The translations under genes were made by a program, and so were the position numbers. This document shows, piece by piece, positions 8,508-17,388 of a DNA stretch of 64,000 bases. The stretch spans positions 1 to 64,000 of the forward strand of contig JACPAV010000024.1 in assembly GCA_016180645.1 (NCBI GenBank), written 5' to 3'. The first letter of the stretch is position 1. Every line of letters begins with the position of its first letter. Below the pieces are notes generated by a model. That model had not been told where the DNA came from, made no database searches, and saw nothing but the letters and a program-made list of their open reading frames with translations. The stretch comes from Nitrospirota bacterium. GTDB lineage: Bacteria > JACPQY01.

Positions 8508-9865
8508 CGGTAGATGAATACGACCGGCGTGGATCCGATCCTCGTGTGGACCCCCTTGCCTGCATCGGTTGGATCGAATTGTTCACCGCCCAGAGCGTGG
8601 ACTTCCTTCAATGTCGTGTCTCCCACGCGTCGAGGGGCTTCGATTTCGCTTTCACCATCCGCCCGGTAGGCTATCAAAACCTCCTCGGTGTTGCGAGAAA
8701 ATCGAAAAGTGCTGAGGGTCGGATCAGTAAAGAGAGCCGAGGTGCCCGAGTCGAATCGGGCGCGAGTAAGATCGCGCGCCAGATCGCTCCACGCGCGGTA
8801 GGCGGGCTTTTCCGCGGCCGGCGGATCGGTGGCGGGATCGGTGTCCTTCAGCATGCCGAAGAAACGCTCGCATTCGAACGTTCCGATGGAGGCGAACGTC
8901 CGAAAACCGGGACCGTGATCCAACAGGACCCAGGGGATCAGAACGTCGACGCCCTCTGCCGCAAGGAGGAGCGCGGCACGGGCCAGGTAGTCGCCCTGGG
9001 CGTTCAGGGTGAGGCGGTCGTGCGAGCAGAACCCGAACTCCGTCGCCCAAAGGGGCAATTCATCCGCTGCGCGGCGCTTCAGCACTTCGCGAAGCCGGCG
9101 GACCTGGGCGCGATAGTCCGCCCCATTCTCCTCCGGTGGATCTTGGGGTGGATAGAGTCCGTAGTTGTGGATTCCGATTCCGTCGAGATCGCGGGAAAGA
9201 TCCGGGTCGGCCGAGAGGACGGCGTCGAGGAACTCCGCATCGGAATACGAGAGCGGTGGAAGGGAGGGCGCGGGGGCCATGGCCCCGCTGATGACTTGAG
9301 CGGCGGGGTCGGCGGAACGTATGCTCCGGATCGATTCCCGAAGCAGCGATGCGTAGCGTGTGGCATCGGGGGTGGGCGACCAAAAGAAAAGTATGTTGGG
9401 CTCGTTCCATATCTCCCAAAAGGCGACTCGTCCCTTGAAGTGCGAAACGACTTCGGCGACGTATCGGCCGAACTCGGACGGGTCATCCGGCGGATAGAAA
9501 CCCATTTGGGACAGATCGGCCACGGGCGCGGTCAGGGTCCACGGCGTCGAACCGATCAGGACGCCGAGGACGTTGATTCCCTTCGATCTAAAGAGATCGA
9601 CCGAGCGGTCATGCCACGTGAAATCGTAGTCGCCCGGTTGTATCTCCATCTCGCCGCGGCGGAAGGCCATCCGCACGATCCCACCCGGAGGCGCCAGTTT
9701 CGCGGCCTCGAATTCGCGGAGCCTCCATCGTGATTCATCGAGCGTCCCGCCCCACCACTCCAACGACGAATTGACTCCGAAAGACAGGCCGGGGAGCGGC
9801 CGACGGTTCGGTCCGTCGCAGCCGGCAAGCACCCAGATGCACAAGGCGAGCAGCGTCAGTCTCAT
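8504..9865 (-). CDS. Clan GH-A glycosidase-like lipoprotein
   Basis: 453 residues from the ATG at 9865, chosen because it begins a lipoprotein signal (MRLTLLALCIWVLAGC, Cys16). The TIM barrel carries the clan GH-A acid/base motif WEIWNEPN (E155) and a plausible nucleophile in LPLWATEFGF (E276). WNEP and TEFG spacing fits GH5/GH39-like enzymes. The protein should act on a glycan outside the cytoplasm; the substrate is unknown. It is the first of a tightly packed minus-strand run (glycosidase-like, barrel lipoprotein, GMC partner, GMC, kinase, regulator), separated from the upstream TetR gene by 75 bp. Confidence 0.78.
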   Translation of the reverse strand: MRLTLLALCIWVLAGCDGPNRRPLPGLSFGVNSSLEWWGGTLDESRWRLREFEAAKLAPPGGIVRMAFRRGEMEIQPGDYDFTWHDRSVDLFRSKGINVLGVLIGSTPWTLTAPVADLSQMGFYPPDDPSEFGRYVAEVVSHFKGRVAFWEIWNEPNILFFWSPTPDATRYASLLRESIRSIRSADPAAQVISGAMAPAPSLPPLSYSDAEFLDAVLSADPDLSRDLDGIGIHNYGLYPPQDPPEENGADYRAQVRRLREVLKRRAADELPLWATEFGFCSHDRLTLNAQGDYLARAALLLAAEGVDVLIPWVLLDHGPGFRTFASIGTFECERFFGMLKDTDPATDPPAAEKPAYRAWSDLARDLTRARFDSGTSALFTDPTLSTFRFSRNTEEVLIAYRADGESEIEAPRRVGDTTLKEVHALGGEQFDPTDAGKGVHTRIGSTPVVFIYR

Positions 9866-9940
9866 ATCGCGTGAGAGGATACACCAAGGTGGGATGAGGG
9901 AGGACCGGGAGCCCGTGCGGTCTGCCGGCCTGTGCCCCAC

Positions 9941-10579
9941 CTACTTCGCGCGGATGTCGCGGCGCGCGAATGACGCGCGGTCGGTGCCGATGGCCTGAAG
10001 GATGATCTGGAACAGCTCGCTCATGCTCTCCTTGAGGCGCGTGGGGTGTCGCTTCTGGACGACGCACCGGTGAAAGATCTCTTTCAGCCCGCCCACGATA
10101 AAGTGGGCGGTAAGTCCCTCGTCGCACCGACGGATCAGGCCGAACCGGACGCCTTGAATCAGAGCATTACGCGTCATTTTGCAAAGGCTGTCATAGAATA
10201 CATCCACGCGCCGTTCCATGGCCGGATCGAGAGTGACCCTGCGATCCAGGAGAATGCTGGCGAGTTCCCGCTCGCTCTCGATGAGGGCGAGAACACGGGA
10301 CAAATTGGACTCGATCTGCTGCGAGAAAGGCGGGGCGTTTCGGCCCAGGTCGACCTTCTTGATCGCAGAGTCGAGCCGCGCGAGAAACACGTCGATCAGT
10401 TCATTCAGGATGTCCTGTTTTGAGTCGAAGTACAGGTAGAACGTGCCTCGGGCGATGCGCGCGCCATGAATGATGTCCGACACGTGCGTTTCGTGATAGC
10501 CGTTTCGTGAAAAAATCCGCGCTGCGACGGATAGGATCTTTTGGCGTCGAACGGGGCTTCCGGACACGGTTCCGACCAT
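9941..10579 (-). CDS. TetR-family transcriptional regulator
   Basis: 212 residues from the ATG at 10579. An in-frame extension to 10681 exists but encodes low-complexity, repeat-derived sequence, so the inner start is preferred. The N-terminal HTH is typical (RRQKILSVAARIFSRNGYHETHVSDIIHGARIARGTFYLYFDSKQDIL). The C-terminal helical domain should bind an effector, often an acyl-CoA or hydrophobic ligand in this family. It is divergent from the CoA-enzyme activase at 10923, with a perfect 20-bp palindrome between them, so I infer it represses that gene and possibly itself. Confidence 0.88.
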   Translation of the reverse strand: MVGTVSGSPVRRQKILSVAARIFSRNGYHETHVSDIIHGARIARGTFYLYFDSKQDILNELIDVFLARLDSAIKKVDLGRNAPPFSQQIESNLSRVLALIESERELASILLDRRVTLDPAMERRVDVFYDSLCKMTRNALIQGVRFGLIRRCDEGLTAHFIVGGLKEIFHRCVVQKRHPTRLKESMSELFQIILQAIGTDRASFARRDIRAK

Positions 10580-10922
10580 ATCGGGCAGCGCGTTTGCGGT
10601 CAACCCCGCACGTATTCTCACGAGCGTCAGCGGTGGGTGAGAGGTTGGAGCCGTAGGCGGCTTCGCCTTCCGGGCGTTCATCCAAGGGGAGCTTTCAACG
10701 GAATAGGTGCGGGGTCAACTCCGCACGTGGACTCGATGGGTCCACGAACGATCCGGCCGCGGCGATCCATCATTGACATGAAGGAAGGTCGACCCTAGAC
10801 TGACGCGTCAGTCTAAGGACCTCCAACGGAATGCGTGGGGAAGGGTCTTCAGACCCTCCCGACAAGAGGGAGCATCTGACGATGTTCCCCTACGAATCGG
10901 CATTCTGTTAGAGGCTCTAAGT
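10580..10922. promoter_or_regulatory. Divergent intergenic region between tetR and the activase gene
   Basis: 343 bp with no gene. It holds two near-identical direct repeats of the type GGGTCAACTCCGCACGT (about 10595-10612 and 10707-10729; the second sits in a GTGCGG...CCGCAC hairpin at 10707-10726). It also holds the operator-like palindrome listed separately. The ATAGGTGCGGGGT part at 10703-10715 recurs at 60105-60117 and, inverted, at 60004-60016, so it belongs to another dispersed family. Confidence 0.6.
10796..10815. promoter_or_regulatory. Perfect 20-bp palindrome, candidate TetR operator
   Basis: The half-site TAGACTGACG is followed immediately by its exact reverse complement. Length, symmetry and the position between a divergent tetR gene and its neighbour fit operators of TetR-family repressors. 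The target assignment is inference. Confidence 0.75.
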
Positions 10923-13900
10923 ATGGCTACGGACTTGGGACATCAAGTACTGGGCATTGACATCGGCATGACGGCCGTGAAGATGGCCCTCGTGGACGGC
11001 GACGGAAAGCTCGTCGCAGGCGTGTACCGCAGACACCACGGAAGTCCTCTCCAGGTGGTCCGGGAGGAGGCGGGGAAACTGGCTCTGGACGGCGGGGTTC
11101 GAGTCATCGCGACGGGAACGAACGTCGACGCGCTCCACCGGCAGACCGGTGTCCCGGTGATGGATTCGGTCCGGTCTGAAATCGCGGCGGTGAAAACGGC
11201 AATCCCCGGCGCGCGGAACATCATGAACGTCGGCGGAAGCACCGTAAGCCTCATTTCGCTGAGCGAAGCGGGAAATTTCCAGGGTTACTCGACCAATTCG
11301 CTGTGTGCCGCGGGGACCGGATCGTTCCTGGACGAGCAGGCGGGGCGCCTGGAGATCGCCTGCGGCGAGTCCTCGTCGTGCTCGCGAGAGAAGGAGATCC
11401 CCCAAGTGGCCACCCGATGCGCCGTGTTCGCAAAATCGGACATCATTCACCGTCAGCAGGAGGGTTACTCAAGGCCGGCCCTGTGGTCGGCCCTGTGCAA
11501 GGGGATGACGGAGACGATGCTTCAGACGCTTCTTAAGGGAAGGCCGCTGGACGGCTTGACGGTGCTGACGGGGGGGGTGTCGCTCAACGCGGAGGCCGTG
11601 TTCTGGTTGAAGACGCAGTACGGAGAGACGGTGCAGACGTTTCCGCAAGCTCACCTCTCGGGCGCGCTCGGCGCGGCGATCTTGGCGGACGGGATGGGTA
11701 TGCCGCACCGCCGGATCCGTTGGGACGCATTGACCGACGAAGAAGGCGGCAAGGAAAAGGACGAGATCCGCAAGCCGCTGGTCCTCGAGAAATCGAAATA
11801 TCCGGAGGTCGCTGTTCAGGAGGATGGCGTCGATGCCTACGGGACGGAGATCCGGATTTCAATCCGGCCGACGGGAACGACGGAGGTCTATCTAGGGATC
11901 GATGTCGGCTCCACGAGCACGAAGATGGCCGTGGTGGACGGGGAAGGGCGCGTGCTCATCGACCTCTATCGGAAGACGGCGGGAGATCCGATTGGAGCGA
12001 CGCAGAAGTTGTTCGTCGCCCTCGACGCCGTCCGCGGGGCCTGCGGCGCCTCGTGGGTTGTGAAGGGCGTGGGAACGACGGGCAGCGGGCGGAAACTGGC
12101 CGGGGCCGTGGTGGGAGCGGACGAGATCGTGAACGAAATCTCGGCCCACGTGGCCGGAGCGCTGAGGACGGACTCCACGATCGATACGATTTTCGAGATT
12201 GGAGGGCAGGACTCGAAGTACATGCGGATGAAGGATGGGCGCATCCATGATGCGAACATGAATTTCGTGTGCGCGGCGGGCACGGGATCGTTCGTGGAGG
12301 AGCAGGCCCGCAAGCTGGGCATTCCGCTTCGCGAGGTGGGCGATGCCGTGCTGGGGATCCGTCCTCCGCGCACGTCGGACCGGTGCACCGTCTTCATGGA
12401 GCAAGATATCCATCGTCTTCTGAAAAAAGGCTACTCGAAGCAGGAGTGCATGGCCGCCGTCATGTATTCGATCATTCAGAATTACTTGAATAAGGTTGTC
12501 GGCCGACGGCCCGTCTCCAAGGAAAAGATCTTTTTTCAAGGGGCGACGGCCCGGAACAAAGGGCTGGTGGCCGCCATCGAGAATCTCCTGGACGTCGAAG
12601 TCGTCGTGTCCCCGTTTTGCCACGTGATGGGAGCGTTCGGCGTGGCCTTGCTGACCCAGCGGGCGATGGAAAAGGCCGGGAGGCGGACCACCTTCAAGGG
12701 GCTCGATCTGGGCGGAAGGAGCGTCAGCGTCCGCCACGAGGAGTGCGATTTTTGCAGGGACCGGTGCAAGATTTCCTACGCGTCGATTGAGGGTGAAAAG
12801 GAGGAACCGTCCTGGGGCTACCGGTGCGGCCGCGAATCGGACGCACGGGAGAAGAAAGTCAGCCGGCATTTCGCGCCGTTCAAGAAGAGGGAGAAATTGT
12901 GGAGCGTGACTGGGGGGACGGGCAAAGTGCCTCCCGAGGCGAAGGTGGTCGGTCTGCCGAGGGCCCTCACGACGCACACCTTCTTTCCCCTTTGGAGCCA
13001 CTTCTTCAGACGCCTCGGGCTTCGAGTTGTGCTGTCGCCGCCCACGTCACCGGAGATCATCTCCGACGGTGTGAAACGGGCGGCGGCCGAGTTTTGCTTT
13101 CCGGTCAAGCTCTCCCTCGGCCACGTCTGCGCTCTCGCCATGAGGGATCGAATGGATTTCATATTCCTTCCGGCCATGATCAGCCATGAGCGCAACCCGA
13201 ATGCCAGCAACAGCTACTTCTGCCCTTACGTGCAGGGATTCGCATCCGTGGCGAAACAGGCCCTGTCCCTGGGCGGCGACGCAGGGATCTCATGGCGATT
13301 CCGACCGTCGTCCCCGGAGCGGAGCGGAGGGGGCAGCGATGTGGAGAAAATCCTTTCGCCTGTGGTCGACCTGAGCCTGGAGCGGGATGATCAGGTCAGC
13401 CTCCTTACCGCCGGCTTGGGGAAGAAGCTCGGGCGCAGCCGTCGGGACATCGGCGAGGCATGGGAGAGCGCGTGGCGCGCTCAGGCGGAGTTTCACAACG
13501 GCTGCCAGACGGAGGGCAAGCGGATCCTTGACGAGCTGGCGAAGAATGATCAGATCGGCGTTGTGGTCCTCGGGAGGCCGTACAATACAGCCGACCTGGG
13601 TGCGAACCTGGCTTTGCCGAGGAAGCTGGCGGACGCCGGGTACACCGTCGTCCCGATCGACATGATCCCCTGGCGGCAGGAGTCGATGCTGAGACCCGAT
13701 GATCCTTCCACTCATCGTCCCCGGAGCGAAGCGGAGGGGGCGATGGAGCCGTACTCCAACGTGTTTTGGTCGTATGGCCAGAAGATCCTGAACGCCGTGC
13801 GTCATGTCCGGCGTACGCCGAATCTCTTCGCCGTCTATTTCACGAACTTCAACTGCGGACCGGATTCGTTCCTCCTGAATTTCGCCGAGCACGAAATGGG

Positions 13901-15206
13901 AGACAAGCCGATGCTGGTGTTGGAGGTGGACGAGCACGGGGCGGACGCCGGCTATACGACGCGGATCGAAGCGTTTTTGGATGTCATTCGCTCCTGGCGG
14001 CCAAGGGAACGGGAGAGGAGGATTCACTTTCCGAAAGACGATGCGGCGGAGTTCAAGCGCCGCACGATTTGGATTCCACCCATGCACCCCGTTACCGGCC
14101 GTCTCTTCGCCGCCGCTTTCCGAGGGCACGGGTATCGTTGTGAGGCGTTGACGGTGGAGACGCGCGAGGACCTGGCCCTGGGGCGGAGTTTGGCCCGGGG
14201 GAGCGAATGCCTTCCCATGGCGGCGACCATCGGTTCCTTTGTGAATCAAATGCGGCGGATCGGGGCCGACGCACGAGAGCACGCGCTCTTCATGCCCACG
14301 GCGGATGGACCGTGCCGGTTCGGTCAATATGCCCTTTTACAGCGGATGATCCTGAATCGCGTGGGTTACAAGGACATCCCCATCCTTTCTCCATCGAGCA
14401 GGAACACGTATCAAGGAGTGGAAGAAGACCTCCGCCGGTATTTGTTCAAGGGCGTGTGCGTGTCCGACACGCTGACCAAGTGTGCGTGCAGGGTCAGGCC
14501 GTACGAGAGCATCGCGGGGCGAACCGATGAGGTTTTGGAACAGGGGATCCGAAGAATGGAGAGCGTGTTCGAACACCGGGGCGATCCGGTGAACGCATTG
14601 ACGGAAGCTGTTGGAGCCTTTCTTGCGGTGCCGGTCGCATCGCACAACGGAAAGCCGCTTGTGGGCGTGGTGGGTGAGATCTATGTGCGCTGCAATCCGT
14701 TCTGCAACGAGGACGTGATCCGAACGATTGAGCGGTTCGGGGGCGAGGCGTGGCTCTCACCCATTGCCGAATGGATTCTCTACACGAGCGAGATGGAAAA
14801 ACGCGAGGGCGGGTGGAGGCGCCGGAGCCTGGGCGCCCGCGCCATTTCGGCGATGAGGAACCACTTCATGCTCCGAGTAGAGCACAACCTGTCCAAACCG
14901 GCCCACGGGGTGCTTCGCGACCGGCGGGAGCCGGCCATGGAGGAGATCCTGGACGAGGGATCGAGATACCTCCCGTTGAATTTTGTCGGGGAGGCCGTCC
15001 TGACGCTGGGACGCGCGGCCCTCTTTGTGAGACAGGGAGCAAAATTGGTTGTGAATTGCGCTCCCTTCTCGTGCATGCCGGGCGCCATCACGGCGGCGTT
15101 GTTCCAGAGAATGGAGAAGCAGACGGGAATCCCGATGGTGAGCTTCTTTTACGACGGAGAAGGCGGCCTCAACGAGCGGCTCAAGTTCTTCATGCACAAC
15201 CTGTGA
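10923..15206 (+). CDS. Large acyl-CoA dehydratase/reductase activase (BadF/BcrA-type ATPase, double ASKHA)
   Basis: 1427 residues. It carries two tandem BadF/BadG/BcrA/BcrD ATPase domains. Each has a phosphate-binding loop (GIDIGMTAVKMALVDG near residue 11; GIDVGSTSTKMAVVDG near 328) and the cluster-binding CAAGTGSF motif (C128 and near 447). A DUF2229-type region follows (VVGLPRALTTHTFFPLWSHFF, near 680). The C-terminal half resembles the D-component of 2-hydroxyacyl-CoA dehydratases, with many Cys (FNCGPDSF, CAPFSCMPG). Related activases use ATP to drive a low-potential electron into radical dehydratases or benzoyl-CoA reductase. No separate dehydratase gene lies nearby. Two short repeats (near 13306-13340 and 13718-13744, CCCCGGAGCG-AGCGGAGGGGG) are read in frame. 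Start ATG at 10923; only a weak GAGG precedes it. Confidence 0.85.
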   Translation: MATDLGHQVLGIDIGMTAVKMALVDGDGKLVAGVYRRHHGSPLQVVREEAGKLALDGGVRVIATGTNVDALHRQTGVPVMDSVRSEIAAVKTAIPGARNIMNVGGSTVSLISLSEAGNFQGYSTNSLCAAGTGSFLDEQAGRLEIACGESSSCSREKEIPQVATRCAVFAKSDIIHRQQEGYSRPALWSALCKGMTETMLQTLLKGRPLDGLTVLTGGVSLNAEAVFWLKTQYGETVQTFPQAHLSGALGAAILADGMGMPHRRIRWDALTDEEGGKEKDEIRKPLVLEKSKYPEVAVQEDGVDAYGTEIRISIRPTGTTEVYLGIDVGSTSTKMAVVDGEGRVLIDLYRKTAGDPIGATQKLFVALDAVRGACGASWVVKGVGTTGSGRKLAGAVVGADEIVNEISAHVAGALRTDSTIDTIFEIGGQDSKYMRMKDGRIHDANMNFVCAAGTGSFVEEQARKLGIPLREVGDAVLGIRPPRTSDRCTVFMEQDIHRLLKKGYSKQECMAAVMYSIIQNYLNKVVGRRPVSKEKIFFQGATARNKGLVAAIENLLDVEVVVSPFCHVMGAFGVALLTQRAMEKAGRRTTFKGLDLGGRSVSVRHEECDFCRDRCKISYASIEGEKEEPSWGYRCGRESDAREKKVSRHFAPFKKREKLWSVTGGTGKVPPEAKVVGLPRALTTHTFFPLWSHFFRRLGLRVVLSPPTSPEIISDGVKRAAAEFCFPVKLSLGHVCALAMRDRMDFIFLPAMISHERNPNASNSYFCPYVQGFASVAKQALSLGGDAGISWRFRPSSPERSGGGSDVEKILSPVVDLSLERDDQVSLLTAGLGKKLGRSRRDIGEAWESAWRAQAEFHNGCQTEGKRILDELAKNDQIGVVVLGRPYNTADLGANLALPRKLADAGYTVVPIDMIPWRQESMLRPDDPSTHRPRSEAEGAMEPYSNVFWSYGQKILNAVRHVRRTPNLFAVYFTNFNCGPDSFLLNFAEHEMGDKPMLVLEVDEHGADAGYTTRIEAFLDVIRSWRPRERERRIHFPKDDAAEFKRRTIWIPPMHPVTGRLFAAAFRGHGYRCEALTVETREDLALGRSLARGSECLPMAATIGSFVNQMRRIGADAREHALFMPTADGPCRFGQYALLQRMILNRVGYKDIPILSPSSRNTYQGVEEDLRRYLFKGVCVSDTLTKCACRVRPYESIAGRTDEVLEQGIRRMESVFEHRGDPVNALTEAVGAFLAVPVASHNGKPLVGVVGEIYVRCNPFCNEDVIRTIERFGGEAWLSPIAEWILYTSEMEKREGGWRRRSLGARAISAMRNHFMLRVEHNLSKPAHGVLRDRREPAMEEILDEGSRYLPLNFVGEAVLTLGRAALFVRQGAKLVVNCAPFSCMPGAITAALFQRMEKQTGIPMVSFFYDGEGGLNERLKFFMHNL

Positions 15207-15235
15207 GGTGGAGGCAGCCGGAGGGAAGTTAGGTT

Positions 15236-15257
15236 GGGTCAAGTCAAGACTTGACCC
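15236..15257. terminator. Palindrome between convergent genes, possible bidirectional terminator
   Basis: 10-bp perfect arms (GGGTCAAGTC / GACTTGACCC) with a 2-base loop, lying between the convergent activase and Rrf2 genes. There is no clear T-run. The sequence resembles a dispersed repeat, so terminator function is tentative. Confidence 0.5.
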
Positions 15258-15287
15258 CATACTCAAAGTCGAACCGGGAAAACTATC

Positions 15288-15725
15288 TTAGGCCCGAGCG
15301 TGGAGGGCGGACACTTCGTTCTTGGTCCGCATGAGGTCGGCGAGGGAGACCTTCTTCATCGTATCGGTCAGCTCATTCACGAGCCGGGTCCATTCAGACG
15401 AAACACCGCACAGAGTCCGGTAGGTGCACTGCTTGGCGGGGAAGGGGCAGGCCGAGAGCACGGGCTCTTTTTCAACGGCATGAACGATGTCGAGCAGAGA
15501 AACCTTGGTGGGGTCCTTGCGGAGAATAACGCCGCCCTGCTTCCCTGTCCTTGTATCGACGATTCCCTTCTGTTTGAGGGCCGCGATGAGTTTCTTGAGG
15601 AAGGGAAGGGGAATGGATTCTTTTTCGGCAAGATCCTTGGCCTTCACGTATCCGTTTCCGGAGACCGCCAGAGCCATCGCCGCTTTGTGGGCGTATTCGC
15701 CGCGCTTGGTGAACATGCAAAACAT
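15288..15725 (-). CDS. Rrf2-family transcriptional regulator with three Fe-S-type cysteines
   Basis: 145 residues from the ATG at 15725 (MFCMFTKRGEYAHKAAMALA); an ATG at 15716 is an alternative. The winged helix is typical of Rrf2/IscR/NsrR (VKAKDLAEKESIPLPFLKKLIAALKQKGIVDTRTG). It is followed by C93, C100 and C106 (SACPFPAKQCTYRTLC), the usual ligand set for an Fe-S cluster that senses redox state, NO or iron-sulfur status. It lies directly downstream of the cytochrome oxidase operon on the same strand, 259 bp from coxB, and close to the NXR-like operon. NO or redox control of either is plausible but not shown. Confidence 0.88.
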   Translation of the reverse strand: MFCMFTKRGEYAHKAAMALAVSGNGYVKAKDLAEKESIPLPFLKKLIAALKQKGIVDTRTGKQGGVILRKDPTKVSLLDIVHAVEKEPVLSACPFPAKQCTYRTLCGVSSEWTRLVNELTDTMKKVSLADLMRTKNEVSALHARA

Positions 15726-15950
15726 TTTCGTTGACCTCGATACTCCATAAAGCAATCTCCATGCCATGGTTGCTTGTTTTCATTATGCGGCCGATTGTTG
15801 CGAGGCGCTTTTGGCTTCCTGCGAAGTCACAAAGGGTTAGTGCCCTTACAAGTCCACTTCAGGTAGGTTGGGAAATGACTGCGTAACTTCCTGTTGCCGC
15901 GCAATTTCCATGAACTGAGAATCGGACGAGATTGCCGCTCTCAGAATTGC

Positions 15951-15973
15951 CTATCGAGGCTAAGCCTCTATAG
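15951..15973 (-). terminator. Hairpin just downstream of coxB
   Basis: CTATCGAGGCT-A-AGCCTCTATAG: 11-bp arms with one mismatch, starting 12 bp after the coxB stop on the minus strand. It lacks a U-run, so it is a possible 3' structure or attenuator rather than a clear intrinsic terminator. Confidence 0.45.
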
Positions 15974-15984
15974 CGACTGCTGTG

Positions 15985-16794
15985 CTATTCCCAGAAGCTG
16001 TCTGAAGCAGAATCTGAGTCGGTCGAAGGGGCGTTGTCGGCCAGCCACTGGGCGAACTCTTCCTGCGTGTGGATCGTCAGAAAGCCGCGCATACGGGCGT
16101 GGCCGATGCCGCACAGTTGGGCGCAGGCGATTTCGTAGTTGGCCTTGTCATTCCCGATGGCCTGCCGCATGTCGGCCGTGGTGACGGAGGGAGTGAACCA
16201 AACGGGAATCACGATTCCGGGGAGCGCGTCCTGTTTGACCCTCATTTCGTTCAACATGAAACTGTGAATTACGTCCTTACTGGCCAGCTCGACAATGACG
16301 GGTTGATTCACGGGCAGGTGAAGCTGGTTGAGGGTGACGATATCGTCCTGCCCCATCGGGTCGGATCGGTCCAGTCCGAGCGGATTGGTCGTGGCGTCCA
16401 CCAGCTCCAAGCGTGTGGGTCCGAATCGCCCGTCGGCGCCGGGATAATGGATGTTCCATGCAAATTGTTCGGCCACCACTCGCACCACCACGGCCTCGGT
16501 GCGGCTGGGGAGGGCGTCGACGCGCTGGGACCAGAACGGGATCGAGAAGCCGACCAGGAGAATGACTTCCGCGATGGCTACGGCCACCTCCGCGTAGCTG
16601 GAGGCGTGGCTTTTGAGCCCGTGGTAATTCGCCTTGGCGTTTCGGGATCGGCGGAACCGGATCAGCATGTAAATGAAGAAGAGCGACCACCCGATGAAAA
16701 GGACTGCCATTAACCAGTGGACCCACACAATGAGTCGGTCAACCTCGCCGCCGTTTGCGGAGGCGAGGAAGGGTAGGCCGAGCAATTCTTTCAT
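15985..16794 (-). CDS. coxB: Cytochrome c oxidase subunit II (CuA)
   Basis: 269 residues with two N-terminal membrane helices (about 20-46 and 70-88) and a periplasmic cupredoxin domain. CuA ligands are visible: H177 (VIHSF), C224 and C228 (CAQLCGIGH), H232 and M235. Residue 226, usually Glu, is Gln here; that residue ligates through its backbone carbonyl, so the site should still form. The subunit accepts electrons from cytochrome c and passes them to haem a in subunit I. It is the last gene of the minus-strand oxidase operon. There is no C-terminal fused cytochrome c domain. Confidence 0.93.
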   Translation of the reverse strand: MKELLGLPFLASANGGEVDRLIVWVHWLMAVLFIGWSLFFIYMLIRFRRSRNAKANYHGLKSHASSYAEVAVAIAEVILLVGFSIPFWSQRVDALPSRTEAVVVRVVAEQFAWNIHYPGADGRFGPTRLELVDATTNPLGLDRSDPMGQDDIVTLNQLHLPVNQPVIVELASKDVIHSFMLNEMRVKQDALPGIVIPVWFTPSVTTADMRQAIGNDKANYEIACAQLCGIGHARMRGFLTIHTQEEFAQWLADNAPSTDSDSASDSFWE

Positions 16795-16797
16795 GGG

Positions 16798-17010
16798 TCA
16801 GTACGCTCCTTCGGAAGTGTTTGCGGCGAGGCGCACGCGCCGCCGCAGGACTACAAAGCAGGCCAGCAGTCCGATGATAACGAAGTATGTCACTCCGAGC
16901 AGGGCCAGGACAGACAATTGCAGTCCCCGGATGAAGGGGCCTTCTGCCGCTCCATAGCACACCGCGCACGCAAGCGCGGAAGAGGGCGAAGCCATGACGC
17001 AGAGGAGCAT
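16798..17010 (-). CDS. Small membrane protein of the oxidase operon (CAVC motif)
   Basis: 70 residues from the ATG at 17010; a longer reading from 17088 would overlap the previous gene by 40 bp. A signal-like start (MLLCVMASPSSALA) leads to ACAVCYG, a short linker and one hydrophobic helix (LSVLALLGVTYFVIIGLLACFVVL) ending in Arg residues. It lies 3 bp before coxB. The CxxC pair suggests metal handling or a redox role in oxidase assembly, but no family is recognised with certainty. Confidence 0.6.
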   Translation of the reverse strand: MLLCVMASPSSALACAVCYGAAEGPFIRGLQLSVLALLGVTYFVIIGLLACFVVLRRRVRLAANTSEGAY

Positions 17011-17048
17011 GGCCGGTATGGGAGCCCATGCGGAAGCCACGATCCGAA

Positions 17049-17255
17049 TCACAGGTAACGAACCCCCTTCAGCTTTCGGAGGAACCAAGCACCATAGACC
17101 AGGAGGCCGATCCCGCCGGCGAAGCAGGCAACCGCCACAAGGCGATAACCTTCGGGATCATGTGTGGCCGAATGCCGCCAGGCCCAGAAACCGCCCCCAG
17201 TCGCCAGTAGGCTCGAACAAACGATGAAGACAATGTGGAAGGCCTTCAGGGACAC
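17049..17255 (-). CDS. Small two-helix membrane protein of the oxidase operon
   Basis: 68 residues with two hydrophobic helices (residues ~4-24 and ~40-58) joined by WAWRHSATHDPEGYR and ending in RKLKGVRYL. It has the look of small unnamed proteins carried with cox genes. It starts 132 bp after the subunit IV gene, in the gap that contains a palindromic repeat. Its role is unknown; an assembly or structural accessory is the simplest guess. Confidence 0.6.
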   Translation of the reverse strand: MSLKAFHIVFIVCSSLLATGGGFWAWRHSATHDPEGYRLVAVACFAGGIGLLVYGAWFLRKLKGVRYL

Positions 17256-17280
17256 GACAGAACCCCCCCACGGGCCGCCG

Positions 17281-17344
17281 GACGCAGGCTAAAGCCTGCG
17301 GCTACCGCGGCCGCCATGGTAGCCGCACCCTTTATGGGTGCGCT
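17281..17344. repeat. Dispersed palindromic element, family A, inside the oxidase operon
   Basis: Two hairpins (GACGCAGGCTAAAGCCTGCGG and GCCGCACCCTTTATGGGTGCG) fill most of the 133-bp gap between the subunit IV gene and the 68-residue membrane protein gene. This is the only sizeable gap between genes in the operon. Confidence 0.8.
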
Positions 17345-17388
17345 CCGTGGTGCGACATGCAGATATTGGAGAATGACCGGGGACACGA

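Noticed and set aside
10796-10815. Intrinsic terminator
   Set aside because: No loop, no T-run, and it lies between divergent starts; an operator is more likely.
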